This document shows, one piece after another, positions 1 through 12,590 of a DNA stretch of 64,000 nucleotides. The notes beneath the pieces are model-generated. The model was given only the letters and a program-made list of their open reading frames with translations, did no database searches and was not told the origin of the DNA. Source of the stretch: Epiperipatus broadwayi. Taxonomy: Eukaryota > Onychophora > Udeonychophora > Euonychophora > Peripatidae. The DNA lies in assembly GCA_028023455.1 (NCBI GenBank), contig JAQFVV010006197.1, positions 15,681,254 through 15,745,253 on the forward strand, read 5' to 3'. Position 1 is the first letter of the stretch. Every line of letters starts with the position of its first letter. A program made the position numbers and the translations under genes.

Positions 1-432
1 AGTTTCATAGTGTAATATCATTTATACCCATATTTAACTAAATTGGCACAAAGAAATTAATCAATCAAATATATATTATACTTAAAAGAACATACCAGCA
101 CATCTCAAAATAAAACATAGAAAAGCTGCAATTTTAAACTCTCTAATAATCTTTTTGTTCTACTTAGAATTATACATTACACTTTTTTCTGTTGTTTGAA
201 CCATTAATAAGTAATGGTTAAAATTTAAATTGACTTGTTAAAATAATAATAAAAATAAACTAAACACTCATATATATATAACCGTCCTTTTGAAACACAT
301 CTTCTTAAGATAGTCTTTTGCGAATTTTATGAATCTAATGAAATTAAATGTTCGCATTTTTTTTTTTTATAGAAGTTATTTTTAAGATATAAATATTTTT
401 TTCTTTTTTAAAGATAGAAAGTTTATACTTGT

Positions 433-684
433 GATAGATTACGGTGTCACTTTGCTTGATGCAGATTTTTTTTACCGATTCATTCATTGACAGGGTCGGC
501 CTTGGGCTTCACTGGACTCAGAATAGACTGGCTTCAGGTTGCTTCTCTATTTTTCTTCGATGGATCATTGTGTCACTTTGATTGAGGCAGATATTTTTTT
601 CCAGGTTCATTCATTATTAGGATCGATTTTTGGCTTTATCGGACTCAGGATAGACTGGCTTCGATGTTGGTTCTCCATTTTCTT
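433..684. repeat. 126-bp tandem duplication
   Basis: Two diverged copies lie head to tail with a period of 126 bp. Both carry the run TGTCACTTTG, then a T-rich stretch, TTCATTCATT, and GACTCAG(A/G)ATAGACTGGCTTC. The short open frames crossing it on both strands look like chance frames in the duplicated block. No protein family was recognised. Confidence 0.8.
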
Positions 685-901
685 TTATAGCAGCAACATG
701 GGATTTGTCTCTCCTCCTCTTCTTTAGATGCACTTTTCTGGAGAGTTTCCAGAGAAAGGAAAAGTAATTTGTACTACTCAAAAGCCATATCGTGGGTCTT
801 TTCTCCACTTAAAATGTAGTCAATTGCACTAGTAGTTGAGACTCACTTTTCTTAAAAAAAACACCAACTTTCTTACTACCAACAACTTTTTTCCTCTCTA
901 A

Positions 902-975
902 CTGCTTGACTTTTAATAATTTGAATCAATTACTCTCACTGCTTGACTTTGAATAATTTGAATCCCTGGTTCTTT
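902..975. repeat. 37-bp tandem duplication
   Basis: The motif CTGCTTGACTTT followed by AATAATTTGAATC occurs twice, at 902 and 939. Confidence 0.75.
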
Positions 976-1147
976 TTCTTTGCTCTATTTATAATAATTT
1001 TTTTTCTAAGCAAGGCTTTGTTTTCTATATATATATTTTTTTTTAACACCTATAATATATTTTCCTTGGTTAGAAACGAAAACAGACCGTGTGATTGATT
1101 TTTCCTTTTTTTAATTACATCAGTTTAAAGATTTTTAGGATTTACAT

Positions 1148-1263
1148 CAGTTTAAAGATAAGAAAACAATTCAACACTCCCATGCAACTAGCTGAGTTGA
1201 TCTTTCAGTTTAAAGATAAGAAAAACAATTCAACACTTCCTTGCAACTAGCTGAGTTGATCTT
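1148..1263. repeat. 58-bp tandem duplication
   Basis: Two nearly identical units, starting CAGTTTAAAGATAAGAAAA at 1148 and 1206, both end in GCAACTAGCTGAGTTGATCTT. A shorter partial unit (CATCAGTTTAAAGAT) precedes them. Confidence 0.85.
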
Positions 1264-1664
1264 TTACCAAAAATAGGTGACACAATCGAGATAAGATTAC
1301 TTGCCTTTTAATCGCCTCAAGGATGAGAAAAATTAATTCACACTTACATGCAACTATATTTTTCGGAATGTTTATGAAAAAAAAAAAAAGCAGAGTCATC
1401 AAAATGTTATTCGCAAGGAACGAACTGCCTTTAGGATAAAGATATATGACAATGGAAATATATTTTCCTTTCCAAAAATATATATATATAAAAATGCATT
1501 TCAATAGAACAATTTACACATGCATAAGTCCACTCATTCGTAAAGTCATACACCTGCACCTGCATATATCCCCTTTAGCAAACAAGCAAAAATAAAAAAA
1601 TGAAAAATTAGATATTTGAGTTTTAAAATATATATATGTATACTAATTTTAACAACTAACATGA

Positions 1665-2190
1665 AGCTCTATGTGTTCATACACACTGAACGCTTCAATA
1701 CAGACATGCAGTATACTTTATGAACACATTTGACTTTTCATAAAATAATAAAAAAATGACCTATCACATTTTTATTTACAAATACCTTGTAATGGGTTCA
1801 TATAAAACATCTATATTTCAACACAGAGATGTGTGGTATAATTTGTGGACATAGTTGAATTGAATAATTTTTAAATGATTATTTTTGATTTACAAATACC
1901 TCATAATGGGTTTACATAAAACATATATATATATATATCAATGCACAGATATGTAGTATAATTTATTAACATATGTGAATTCATAAATCTATAAATGAAA
2001 TTCATTTCTTATAATACGTAATTAATGACGAACTAACATATATATGCGTGTGCATGGAAATGTATATGCTCACTGATGTTTATATCATATACTTTCATTT
2101 ATCAAAATAATAAAATTATTAAAAATATATTTTTACATTTTTATTGATCATTCATGATGATGAATAATGAATCCATTATGGGTTTCATGG
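1665..2190. repeat. Left arm of a large inverted repeat built of ~115-bp units
   Basis: At least three diverged units of about 115 bp carry AATGGGTT(C/T)A(C/T)ATAAAACAT and an ACAAATACC motif (1791, 1905). The same sequence appears reverse-complemented at about 3390-3790, including the shared stretch TTTATCAAAATAATAAAA. The arms are old and indel-ridden. This may be a decayed foldback element or an inverted duplication. Confidence 0.6.
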
Positions 2191-2639
2191 CATACAACAT
2201 AGTGTGTGTGCATGTATATATATAAAATTGAACAAAAAAGTAAAAATAAAGACAAAAAATTTTGTAGATATGTTCTACAGTACACTGGAAATGAATTTTT
2301 TTATTATAAAGTAAACAATTAAAAAAAAATTCTAATTAATATTTTATTAATTCTGATATTTTGAAATTAAAACAAGTATGTTTTATGTACAAAAGATATC
2401 CACGTAATTAAAAAATTCCCATATCTATTTGAGAAATCATGGTGGTTTTTTTTTTAAATTAAAGCTTCTATAACAATTTGGTAAAATTTCTACTATCATC
2501 TTTTTTCAAGTAAAGTTTGTAGATCATACTCTGATAAAATTCCAAAGTTGCTTTTTAAAAAATTAAAAAAAAAAACTTAAAAGAACTATTAACATTTTCC
2601 AGTTAATGTATTTTTCTCTACCCCATCCTACTATAAAAA

Positions 2640-2965
2640 AGGTTGATAGAAAGATTAGAAGGTAGTTGTTGTTTTTTAGAGGTATACAGAAAATTACCAT
2701 AAATATATAACTGAAGGTAAGGTAAGGTGGATCCAGTGGCAGCTGCTAGTTTACTACAGTTTTGATTCACATGGAAACAAGACCCAACTTTTCTGTGTTC
2801 ATTAGCCTGCACCAATATGTACAGAAAGACAGCTGCTTGTCTGATGTCTAAACAATCTGAGGCAGAAGGGAGATCACTGCAGACCAAGTTACCTGGACTA
2901 TACCTTTCCCGATGACAAGCCAGAGTCCATCAGCTGCTTTGTTTATATACAAAGAATCACAGATA
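2640..2965. other. Unidentified block richer in G+C than its surroundings
   Basis: This block lies between the two arms of the 1.7-3.8 kb inverted repeat and is clearly less AT-rich than its neighbours. On the minus strand it holds an 89-residue open frame (2618-2887) that I do not recognise. On the plus strand a short frame near 2890-2980 also reads open. No convincing splice sites or domain were seen, so it may be an unrecognised repeat or a lost exon. Confidence 0.3.
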
Positions 2966-3011
2966 AACATACTGCAGCATAGTTATATAAAGTGCAATTG
3001 GTGAATTTGTT

Positions 3012-3240
3012 TTAAGTAATTCCTTAAAAATTACATTTTAAAAGTACAAACAAGTAATTTGTGCTAAAGTCAAATGTCTAAAAGAAAAAATTAATTCAGA
3101 CTATTTTATACATTTTTTAAAGAAATTGATTTAAGTAATTCCTTAAAAATGATATTTTAAAAGACTAAGTAAATAATTTTTCCTTGAGTCAAATGTGCAA
3201 AAGAAAGAATTATTCATAGACAATTTTATATTCTATAAAA
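3012..3240. repeat. 119-bp tandem duplication
   Basis: The string TTAAGTAATTCCTTAAAAAT starts both units, at 3012 and 3131. The units also share TTTTAAAAG and the GTCAAATGT motif. Confidence 0.8.
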
Positions 3241-3389
3241 AAAAAAAAAAAGGGAAAGTAAACTCCAAAGTATTTCTAGCTCGGAAAACAAAAAAACTTG
3301 CTGAAGTATTTTTTTAAAGACATTTATAATTAATCAACAATAACCTGTCAGACTGATTTTACTTTTTTAAAAGAAAAGAGAACTCACCA

Positions 3390-3790
3390 TTAAAATAATG
3401 AATGGATTTTTATATACTTTCAACAAAGAATTAAATGTAAAAATATATTTTTATTATTTTATTATTTTGACAAATTAAAATGATATGTCAGTGTGCATAT
3501 ACCATTCTATGTGCACATATATATTAAATTAATCATTAATTAGATATTACAAAAAAAAATGAATTTCATTCATACATTTATGAATTCAAATATGTTAAAT
3601 TATTATACTGCACATTTGTGCAAGGATATGTGTTTTAGGTAAACCCATTATGAGGTATTTGTAAATCAAAATTAATCATTTTTTTATTTTATGACAAATA
3701 AATGTTCATTTTATATGATACCACACATCAGTGTGCATATATATGTTTTATATAAACCCATTATGTGGTACTGTAAATTGCAATGTAATA
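3390..3790. repeat. Right arm of the 1.7-3.8 kb inverted repeat
   Basis: Reverse-complement partner of 1665-2190. It contains (A/T)AAACCCATTATG(A/T)GGTA twice (about 3640 and 3757) and GTGCATATA motifs, mirroring the left arm. Confidence 0.6.
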
Positions 3791-6700
3791 ACTTGAATTT
3801 TGTTTTTATGTTAATCAAAGTCAGAAAGTTTAATCATATGTATATAACTGTAATCTGTAGACCTTAATGTCATTTTTTTATTGTTATTAATAATTTGACA
3901 TTTTATTGTTAAAATTATTCCAGTGACTTATTTAATTCTAAATAGTTAGAATATTACATGCTGCATAATAACAGTGATAGAGCTTATGCTCTGAGTTAGA
4001 TTCATGCATAATGGTCTATTATATAGGCATCCAGTTGATGATCATTCTGGATTGTCATGAAGAGAATATTCTTTAAATAAAGTCCATGCACTATATTTTA
4101 TTTAGTATTTATCAGAATTTAAGTTTATAGTTGGTCAGTATATTAATGGTACTAAGTAGCCATGCTTTAATATTCCAGAAATATTGTTTTTATGGTTATA
4201 TATTGCACTTAAGTTGGTGCATCCAAATTAATGTTTAAATAATTGTTCCAAGCTGTCAAGGGCTAAATAGTTAGACTGGTCTACAATAGATCCATTTCAA
4301 ATCCAATCATTTTATTGTTAATCACTCATAATGAGTATTACTTATATTTATTTATGATACTGGTGAACTTATAGTTAATTATGCTTTATACTTATGATAG
4401 TTGTGCTGATCTCTCAGAGTGATCTCATGCTCATTATATTACTCATTTAATTACTTTACATTTCTTTTTATAGTAATTCATATTTCATTATTTTCTATTA
4501 TTTTATATTAAATTTAATATTTTATATTTCATATTTTAAATTTTGCATTGCTTTTATTTTGGGATGATGGTATTCTATCACCCCAAGTAACCCCTGACTT
4601 CTATACCATTACAAATGGCACCCAACATGGAGTAATGGTGATCATGTACTGGTGACCATCACTACAAAATTGTCACTCAACTTGATCTGAACCACATCTG
4701 AAAAAGAAAAAAAAAGTATGCATTTTGTGCAGAATTAATTTTAAAAATTACTATGAAATATATGATAATAGTATTGATGATTATAAATTATAAAATAATT
4801 GTTTCAGTTCATATTTAGTGTTAAATAAAAAATCTATGATTTTGGAGATTGGATTGGGTGTTTGAGTGTTGGAATTTGTTTAGCTGTATTTTCAGTTTTG
4901 ATGATGGATGGTTTTGTCATTGGCTTAAGGATACGTTTTCATGCAACTCTAGGATATGTTCTATTTCAATTGCTCACCATTTTCTGATTTCCTATTGTTT
5001 ATCATGGTGCAGTTAAATGTAGTCCTGCCATGATCCTAACCTCTAAGTCTCCAAGAAGAGGAGCAAGGCATAGTTCTATATTTTCTAGCCCCTAAGACTC
5101 AAAGAAGCAGGGCAGTTTTATATTTTCCAGCCCCAAAGACTCAAAGAAGCAGAACTTTGCAAAGATTTTTGCATTTTTATTTTGGATTGTAGTAGCTTAG
5201 TGTCTAAATTAAGGTAGCCCTCTTGGTGTTCATGGTGCATTGTGTACTTATAGCCCAATGACTAAATTCTTTATCTCAGAATTGTAGGTCACTATTCATT
5301 CTGTTGACTGTCAGATGCCTGTCAGATCTCTAGAAAAATCAATGAGTACATAGTTTGAGGTATGAACTTTGTTTTGATTATACCTGTATATCAAGTAAAA
5401 TAGTTCTATTTTCCTTCTCCCCATCAGGTGGGAAATGTCATATATACTACAAAAAATATTGACATTTTACATGTAGTAATGTATTTTCAAATTTTTATGC
5501 ACCTTATTCTTACAGATATATTTTTTGAAGCATACCTAGTTTATCAATGATTCACATGCCTAGTTTTTAGATTTTAAAATAGTTTTATTAGAGATAGTAA
5601 TGATCTGCTCGACAATATTTTTTACGTATTTCAAGTATTCCTGAATTTAGCATGCAGTTAATTATTAATTTGTATGATGATGGTCTTCCAACACATTGTT
5701 GAATAAGTATTGTTAGGAAGATTAAGAATGTGCAATATTTACATGAATGACTATTATAAAATGCTTGATTGGAGTCGGTACTAATGTCATTTGCTAAATA
5801 ACGTTCCAAAACAATATATATGAGTGCAAATATCACACTTAGCTTTATCATGTATAACCAATTGATTTGTGAATAAAATGATTGATATTACTGATCCTAT
5901 TTCAATTTTGTCCATAATGGTATTAAGAAAGATATTGAAAAATAAGATATATAAGTGTAGAGATGACAGTTTTTAGAATTATGGCCCATTGATATAATTT
6001 TATGTTATAAATAGGTTGAACAATTTCAAGTTATCCAAGTTAATTATAAAACATAATAGTTAACAATAGTTATACTAAATATTATAAAATAACCTTAAAT
6101 AAATTTATAAATTTCTGTTATTTGTTTAGTTTAGAACGATCTCTTTTATTAATTACTATTGTTATTGTATCTTCATATGCTAAGGTCAATTGCATATTCC
6201 AAAGAGTCTCTAGTTGTCAACAATCTAATGGGCATAAATTAAACTGTTAGTAGTGGTTGAGAGCTTTATAGAGATCTATTGGATGTCCTCACTAAAAAAT
6301 AATTTTCCTATATAAATATCAGTAACCAAACACCCAATTAAGGTTGATGCTTAAATTTTAACAATCATAAAATAAGAAATGCTAGATGGTAAATCTAGTG
6401 GTGTTCTCTGGTAGTGAATGTTGACCACACCTGCAGACTCTCTGCTGACTATTGCATTTTTTTTTCTTCTTTGTTTGCTGCTTCTTTTTATGATTATATA
6501 TGCTTTGTGTATATTTTCTTTAATTTTTATGTGCAATCTGTAATTGGCTCTAAACTGTTGTTTTGCACTTACATGAATGAATTGTCAATAGAAGTTGTCC
6601 TAAGAAATTTCCACAGTGCCAATCTCCAAACTACCATAAAAAAAATTATCCAGTGAGGTTTGATGTTATAAAAGTTTATAGAATGAATAATTGGTAAAAT

Positions 6701-7732
6701 AAATACTTTTCTCATAAAATTATACAACAAATGCAAAGACATACAATAAACATTAGAACAGCAGACATCTTTGCCACATAAAACTTAGTTCACTTATCGC
6801 TTTTCTATCTCTAGTAGAAAAGTATTGTACACATTTTTCTTTAAAAGCATTATTCTAAATACATATAAGTAATAATTTTAGCCATCTAACACAAATATGC
6901 TGATATAAAAAAAAAAAAATTCAAAATTAAAATATAATAAAGTGGTAAAAATCTGAGTGCTAAACATAAAATAGCTACATTAATGAAACCATTATCTGCA
7001 GAAGAAAATGTTCAAGTTTCATTGGTTGTTAAAGCAATTTACATGAATAAGACTTTTCAGAGCATTTTGGTTTTGAATAAGGCATCAAACATTTCAATCA
7101 CTTGTGATCTCATTTGCATTTAGTTTTTCTTTAATGATTTGTTCAACTTCAATAGTTTTTTTTTAATTCTTTATGCATATATAAAAATATTAATTCTAAT
7201 CATGAGCTAGAAAAATAATAGTAAAAAATTGATCAGTAGTGAACTGGAAAAAAAATCATTTATAAAAAAGAAAACTGTAAAAGGTCATAATGTTAAGTTC
7301 TAAATATGATATAGTTAAATCAAAGATTTGTATTATATTTAAAAAATGATAAATTAAAAAATGTACTGATAATGGAAAGGGATTTCCAGTTTGAGCAGTT
7401 TTTTATATTATAAAACAAATGTCTTTCACAAACCAAGATTATGATTTGCAAAAAGATCAAGCAATTACTTGAAGAATTGTTTGCTAAGTCTCTTAGCAAA
7501 AAAGTTTATTGCTAAAAAAGTATGGAACACCAGATGCAGGAAAAGAACTGCATTACATAATATTATAAAGAGGATAACATAAGAAACAAGAAAAGAATTG
7601 CATCTTGTAATATTATAAGGTATTGAGAGACTACTAATGCAAATAGGACTACTACTAAATATTATCTTGCAACTTTTATATTTTAATTTTATGTTTTTAA
7701 AAGATAAATTCTACTTTCCACTAAAATTTAAC
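3791..7732. other. Gene-free AT-rich stretch
   Basis: Apart from the 5040-5160 tandem repeat, nothing was recognised here. Open frames such as 5588-5851 (minus) and 6414-6656 (plus) are low-complexity, I/F/Y/L-rich and resemble chance frames. Confidence 0.5.
5040..5160. repeat. Short tandem repeat, 42-49-bp units
   Basis: Three units start CC(T/C)CTAAG or CCCCAAAG at 5040, 5089 and 5131, followed by ACTCAAAGAAGCAG and TTTTATATTTT(C/T)(C/T)AG. Confidence 0.75.
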
Positions 7733-7744
7733 AATATGGTATAC

Positions 7745-7821
7745 AATAAACATCACATGACCACCACCTCTTATGCTTGTGTATAACTGTTGTTATACAT
7801 ATAGTGAGTTTTGCCTGTTTT
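7745..7821 (+). mobile_element. Family B mini-retroposon (77 bp)
   Basis: The 12-bp direct repeat AATATGGTATAC at 7733-7744 and 7822-7833 brackets a 77-bp insertion. The insert begins AATAAACATCACATGACCAC and ends GAGTTTTGCCTGTTT. These are the same head and tail found on the larger family B elements (8958-9827, 50387-50660, 53322-53722). It appears to be a minimal copy lacking the whole body. The clean target duplication shows it inserted as a unit rather than being eroded to this size. Confidence 0.75.
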
Positions 7822-8957
7822 AATATGGTATACAGAGTATATAATTTTAAATCTTTTATAGTTTTAATTCGATTGGTTTGGATGGTAACTTTTCTCTATA
7901 TCAAAGACATGGATCAGATGACCTCTAAATATATTTAATTGTTTCCGATATATTACTTTAACAAACCAAAAATTTGCTTTGTTACTTCTTCCATATAAAA
8001 TTAAGAAAAATTCAACTAAAATATATACTTCATTCTATTTTTTCTCTGTATAATACCTCTATATCTATAGATTCAGCATTCACAATTTGAAAAAATATTA
8101 ATTATAAAATGTAGAAATTTAAAAATTCAAATTTGCAAATTTGTGCTGTATGATTCGTCTTCCAGTTAAGCATTTATCATGTGGTCATTTTCTTTTTTTG
8201 ATTTACAAATGATGAAGTCCTTTTCTTATTTGTATTCATTTGTAATTCAATGATGTTGTGTTGATTCTTGTAAAATTTGACTAGTTCAACAAATATTTTG
8301 TTTTAATGTGAAAATTTTATTTGACTAAAATCGCTTTGGTCTAGCTTTTACTTCACTTCAAAAATAAGATAACAAATCAAATGCATAAATTTGACATTTT
8401 TATTTCAGTAACTTTAAAATTTTATATTTATTATAGCTATGAAAAAAAAAAAAAAGAGTATAATCAAATTTTGACATAGTCAGAACATAAAATAAAAATT
8501 TTAAGCTTCAACATCATTAAAGTTTAACCTAATTCATAAATAAGTTAAATATATAGTATTTTTATAATATGTAATGGTACTTTTCAACATGACAATAAAA
8601 CCATATATATGCAATAAAGAAATTTAAAGGGACACATGAAATCATAGAATACTTATCTAATTTTGTAATCCTAAAACATTATGAAATATTCAAGAAGATA
8701 TCTGTAGGCATTATTCTATACGATAAATTACATTGCTTAATGGGTATATATTTCTTTGATAGAAAGTGTACCCTTTCTTTATAGGATTAACTTACCAAAG
8801 AAAGATACAGTTTTCTCATAGAAATTTATGAAAAATATTTATGTAAATGGTCATGACAAACTGGTGAATAATGATTCAAAATTAACATTGCTCATGTTCT
8901 ATTAGATGATTGAGTGGCTATAGCTCTGATCAATAGCATATCTCAGTGATTATCTTT

Positions 8958-9827
8958 CCACACAGAGGCAATACTCTCCATACAGTAGCGCCACTCAGTG
9001 CAAGCCAGAGTAGTCAAGGGATGTAGAAAAGTTTGGACACAAAATCCCTATCTAGTGCCTACTCATCCAATATTCCCAGACTAGTTTCTAGCTTTCATCT
9101 GTGAGGAGTCTTGGATTTGAGAACACTGCATCTAGATATTAGAATCTAATTCAACCTTCCCACAGCCACCTTTTACCTTATTAACTGACTATAAAGCTTC
9201 AAGTCTAAAATGAAAACATAATAATGTTTTCAATTCAAGCTCATTAGCTTGTATAGTCATATGGAAATGAATTCAGTTCACCATCCATACTTTGTGCTGA
9301 GTAGCTCTACTATATAGAGAGTTTTACCTCTGGGTAAAGAGCTTGTGTAAGCATAAAGAATGGTGGTCATATGATGTTTAGTGATTTAATACCAATCCTG
9401 CCCAATAGGATTATAGTAACTATGGTTATTAAAGAATCAAAAACACCAAAATGTATAGATACTGAACTGAGTCTAGATCTATATGATTTTACAAGCAAAT
9501 GACCTTAAATTGAAAACATTATTGTGTTTTCATTTTGGACTCAAAGCTTTATAGTTAGTTAATAAGGTAAAAGATGGCTGATGGAGAGTTGCATTAGATC
9601 CCAAGATCTACATGCTATCCTCTCAGATCCAACATTCCTCACTGATAAAAGCCACATGCTAGAAACTAGTCTGGGGATATTAAATGAGTAGGTACTAAAT
9701 AGGGATTTTATGCACAAACCTTTCTGTATTTCATTGATTACTCTGGCTTGCACTGAGTAGCACTACTGTATGGAGAGTTTTGCCTCTGTGTAAAGAGCTT
9801 TTGTAAGCATAAAGAATGGTGTTTATA
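8958..9827 (-). mobile_element. Family B palindromic retroposon
   Basis: The left arm (about 8958-9290) and right arm (about 9464-9800) are reverse complements. Shared landmarks are the pair CAGAGGCAATACTCTCC / GGAGAGTTTTGCCTCTG, an ACTAGTTTCTAGC-type segment and the TTGAAAACA(C/T)(A/T)AT block. The unpaired centre repeats the terminal segment (9295-9380 resembles 9757-9835). A near-identical 11-bp direct repeat flanks it: TGATTATCTTT at 8947-8957 and TGATTTTCTTT at 9828-9838, one mismatch. The minus strand reads from the family head (9827) towards the tail. No protein frame. Confidence 0.75.
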
Positions 9828-10121
9828 TGATTTTCTTTTTATGTATATTTAATGTATGTTAAAATCACTGCTTAAATTAATTAACATTGCTAAGCAATGA
9901 GTAATTATCCAAAGTGATAATACATGTCCAACATCTGTAGTTGCCATCCTTTAGCATATATCATTTTAAGATCAATTGAAGTTTGGACATTTTTTCCCTT
10001 AATGAATAATGATATGCATGTATTACTCCATATCAAAGTTAAAATCTAGTCAGTTAATAAACTCACATATTACAAACTTTTAACATCATGATAGTGAGAA
10101 TTTGTTATGTATAAATTTATT

Positions 10122-10135
10122 GGGGGGGGGGGGGG
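10122..10135 (+). repeat. Poly-G run of 14
   Basis: Fourteen consecutive G in otherwise AT-rich DNA. Such runs are prone to sequencing and assembly length errors. Confidence 0.9.
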
Positions 10136-10416
10136 AGTCGTTTATATTTTATTAAAAAGAAATTTGCTTAAAGGGTGTTAGCACATTTTGCATAATGTAT
10201 CTGTTAATCCAGCCCATTTGGTTTAATATATGTGCCTGGGTTAGTCAATAAATTCAATGATTTAATTACACTTACCAATAAAATCTTGGCTTTGGAATTC
10301 TGATGAAGGTCTTTTGAAAGGAGGAGATGCTGAAGCAGCTTTTAACCACCATTCACCATATGTTCTCTATTTTGCAAAAAAATATATATATAATAGTTTT
10401 ACTACAATAGTTTTAT

Positions 10417-11989
10417 TTAAATACAAGTATATTGTCTATACTGAAGTTAAAGTAATTTAGAAGGAATTGAACTCAGACTTTCAAGCTCTCTACAGTTATC
10501 CATTCCATCTTATACAACCAATTCACAAGACCACATACATGTGAAAAAGATAAATGATTTCCAATATTCATATTTCATGCTGAACTAGCACTCATCAGTT
10601 AGTGCAGATTATCTCCCATACATATATATAATCAGTTGCTCATTTCATATTAAGATAGAAAATCTTCATACTTTAATGAACAGGTTTCAATCTTCTCCCC
10701 TCTCCAATTCTTCTGCCACCCACATTATTGAAAATCTGATGGTGGAATGCTCAAAACCCTTGTTGATACCAATATTATTGTCATACCTATGTTGACTTTA
10801 AGTCACTCTGATCCCTCATGTATGGGACCTTAATATGCTCATTTAAATACAAAGAACAGGGATGGGCAAAATATAGGCTGAATATGTAATATTTAAATAC
10901 AAGTATATTGTCTATAATGAACTCAGACTTTCAAGCTCCCTACAGCTATCCACTCTATCTTATACCCAATACACATGACCACACACATGTGAAAAAAATA
11001 AATGATCTACAATATATGTACCTTTTTCACGAGTGATCATGTGTAACTGTTGTATAAGATAGTGGAAAGCTGTAGGGAGCTTGAAAGACTTGAGTTCAAA
11101 TTCCTTCTAACATTAAGTTCACTATAGGCAATATACTTGTATTTAAGCATTACATATTGTCTGTATTCTGCTCATCCCTCTTTTATGTATTTGAGTGGAC
11201 ATATTAAGGTCTTATAAATGAGGAGTCAGAGTGACTTAAGGCCAACATGGGTATGACAATATTGGAACAATATTGGCATTGATAAGGGCTTGAGAATTCC
11301 ATCATCAGATTTTCAATGATATGGATGGCTGAAGAGTTTGGAGAAGATTGAAGCCTATCCATTAAAATGTAAAGATTTGCTAATTTAAGCACTGATTATA
11401 TATGTGTGGGAGATGATGATCTGGACCAACTGATAAATGCTGATCAGCACGTAATAAATATATTGGAAGATCATTTATCTTTTTCACATATGCTCGTGTT
11501 TATCAGTTGTATAGAGTGGATAGCTGTAGGGAGCTTGAAAGTAAGAGTTCAAATCTCTAAATTACTATACATTCAGTATAGACAATCTACCCATACCTCT
11601 TCAGTATATTTAAATGGACATAAGGTCTTATATATGAAGGCTCAGAGTGACTTAAAATTCAACATGGGTATGACAACAATATTGGCATTAACAAATTTTG
11701 ATCATTCCATCATCAAATTTTTAGTGATATGAATGGCTGAAGAAGGTGGAGAGTTAAGATTGAAGCCTGTGCATTAAGGTATGAAGATTTTGCTATCTTA
11801 ATTTATAACTGATTATATATATGTGTGGCAGATGATCTGGATCAATTGATGAGTGCTGATTCATCACAAAATATATATATTTGAGATTATCTTTTTCACA
11901 TGTATGTGGTCATGTGTATCAGTTGTGTAAGATCGAGCGGATAGCTAGAGGAGCTCGAGAGTCTGAGATCAAATCGCTTCTAAATTGTA
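10417..11989 (+). mobile_element. Family A composite hairpin SINE (1.57 kb)
   Basis: The 11-bp direct repeat AATAGTTTTAT at 10406-10416 and 11990-12000 brackets the whole block. Inside, 10427 to about 11588 is a long inverted repeat centred near 11023. A further unit in right-arm orientation (about 11590-11989) follows. Each arm contains a tRNA-like module; in plus orientation it reads GTATCAGTTGT(A/G)TAAGAT, GAGCGGATAGCTG, then a B-box-like GAGTTCAAATCCC. The inverted arms read GAACTCAGACTTTCAAGCTC. Subrepeats have a period near 400-470 bp. The enclosed open frames (11204-11392, 11406-11732) are repeat sequence, not genes. This is most likely a tRNA-derived SINE family mobilised as an inverted multimer. 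Confidence 0.8.
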
Positions 11990-12424
11990 AATAGTTTTAT
12001 ATATATAATATGAACTTCCCTTGTATTCTGATTCCTAACTATAATGTAATCTATTAAATGCCACTGTTTTGATCTTAGATGCATCTATATTGTTCGGGTT
12101 AGTCAATCCAGGTGTTGCACAAAAATTAATAACAATGGATCATTTGAATTTGCATCACCAATACCATTATTTCCAACAACTTTTATCCATAAAATCTATT
12201 GTTTGAACCAATGTGGCATTCTCCAAAAAAGAAAAATTTGCTGTGCAGCAATAAATAAAAGCTTTATTTCTTTGAATTCTCTGAATCTAATGTGAAGCAC
12301 AAGCAATTAAGAACCATTACCATAGTGTAAGACAAGTTTTAACAGTTAGCCTTTCATTTATGCAAGGCTAGTTCACCAAGTATACTCTCTTTCATTGAAT
12401 GATCTGCTCCTTAAAACGTAACCA

Positions 12425-12590
12425 TTCATATTCTGTTAAACTTCCTTCCTCAAGAAGATGAGTTTCAGTAAAAATAGTTATATTGATCTTAAATTTTGAT
12501 AATTGCTTAGCCATCAATTCCGTCCACCATTTCTGGTCTTGCAGAGTTCATACAAGTAAAGTTTGACCATGCCATGTACCTATATTTAGA
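12425..12590 (-). pseudogene. RTE-like LINE endonuclease fragment
   Basis: On the minus strand a broken frame reads GTWHGQTLLV and then, after a stop and frame change, KWWTELMAKQLSKF, INITIFTETHLLEEGSLTE. This is the start of the apurinic endonuclease domain in RTE-like LINEs (family pattern GTWNVR...L...LVA.EL..Y.IDI.ALSETR). In-frame stops and the short length mark it as a dead fragment. Its reverse transcriptase partner type is seen on the plus strand at 51.8-52.8 kb. Confidence 0.7.

Noticed and set aside
2618-2887. 89-codon minus-strand frame as a gene
   Set aside because: No recognisable domain, splice sites or start context. It is kept only as part of an unidentified GC-richer block.
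11406-11732. 108-codon plus-strand open frame
   Set aside because: It lies wholly inside a family A SINE arm, and its other copies in the window do not keep the frame.
12425-12590. Second exon of the FBXL4-like gene (WW-containing minus-strand frame after an AG)
   Set aside because: The residues match the RTE LINE endonuclease start (ALSETR-type motif), not the FBXL4 segment that should follow exon 1.
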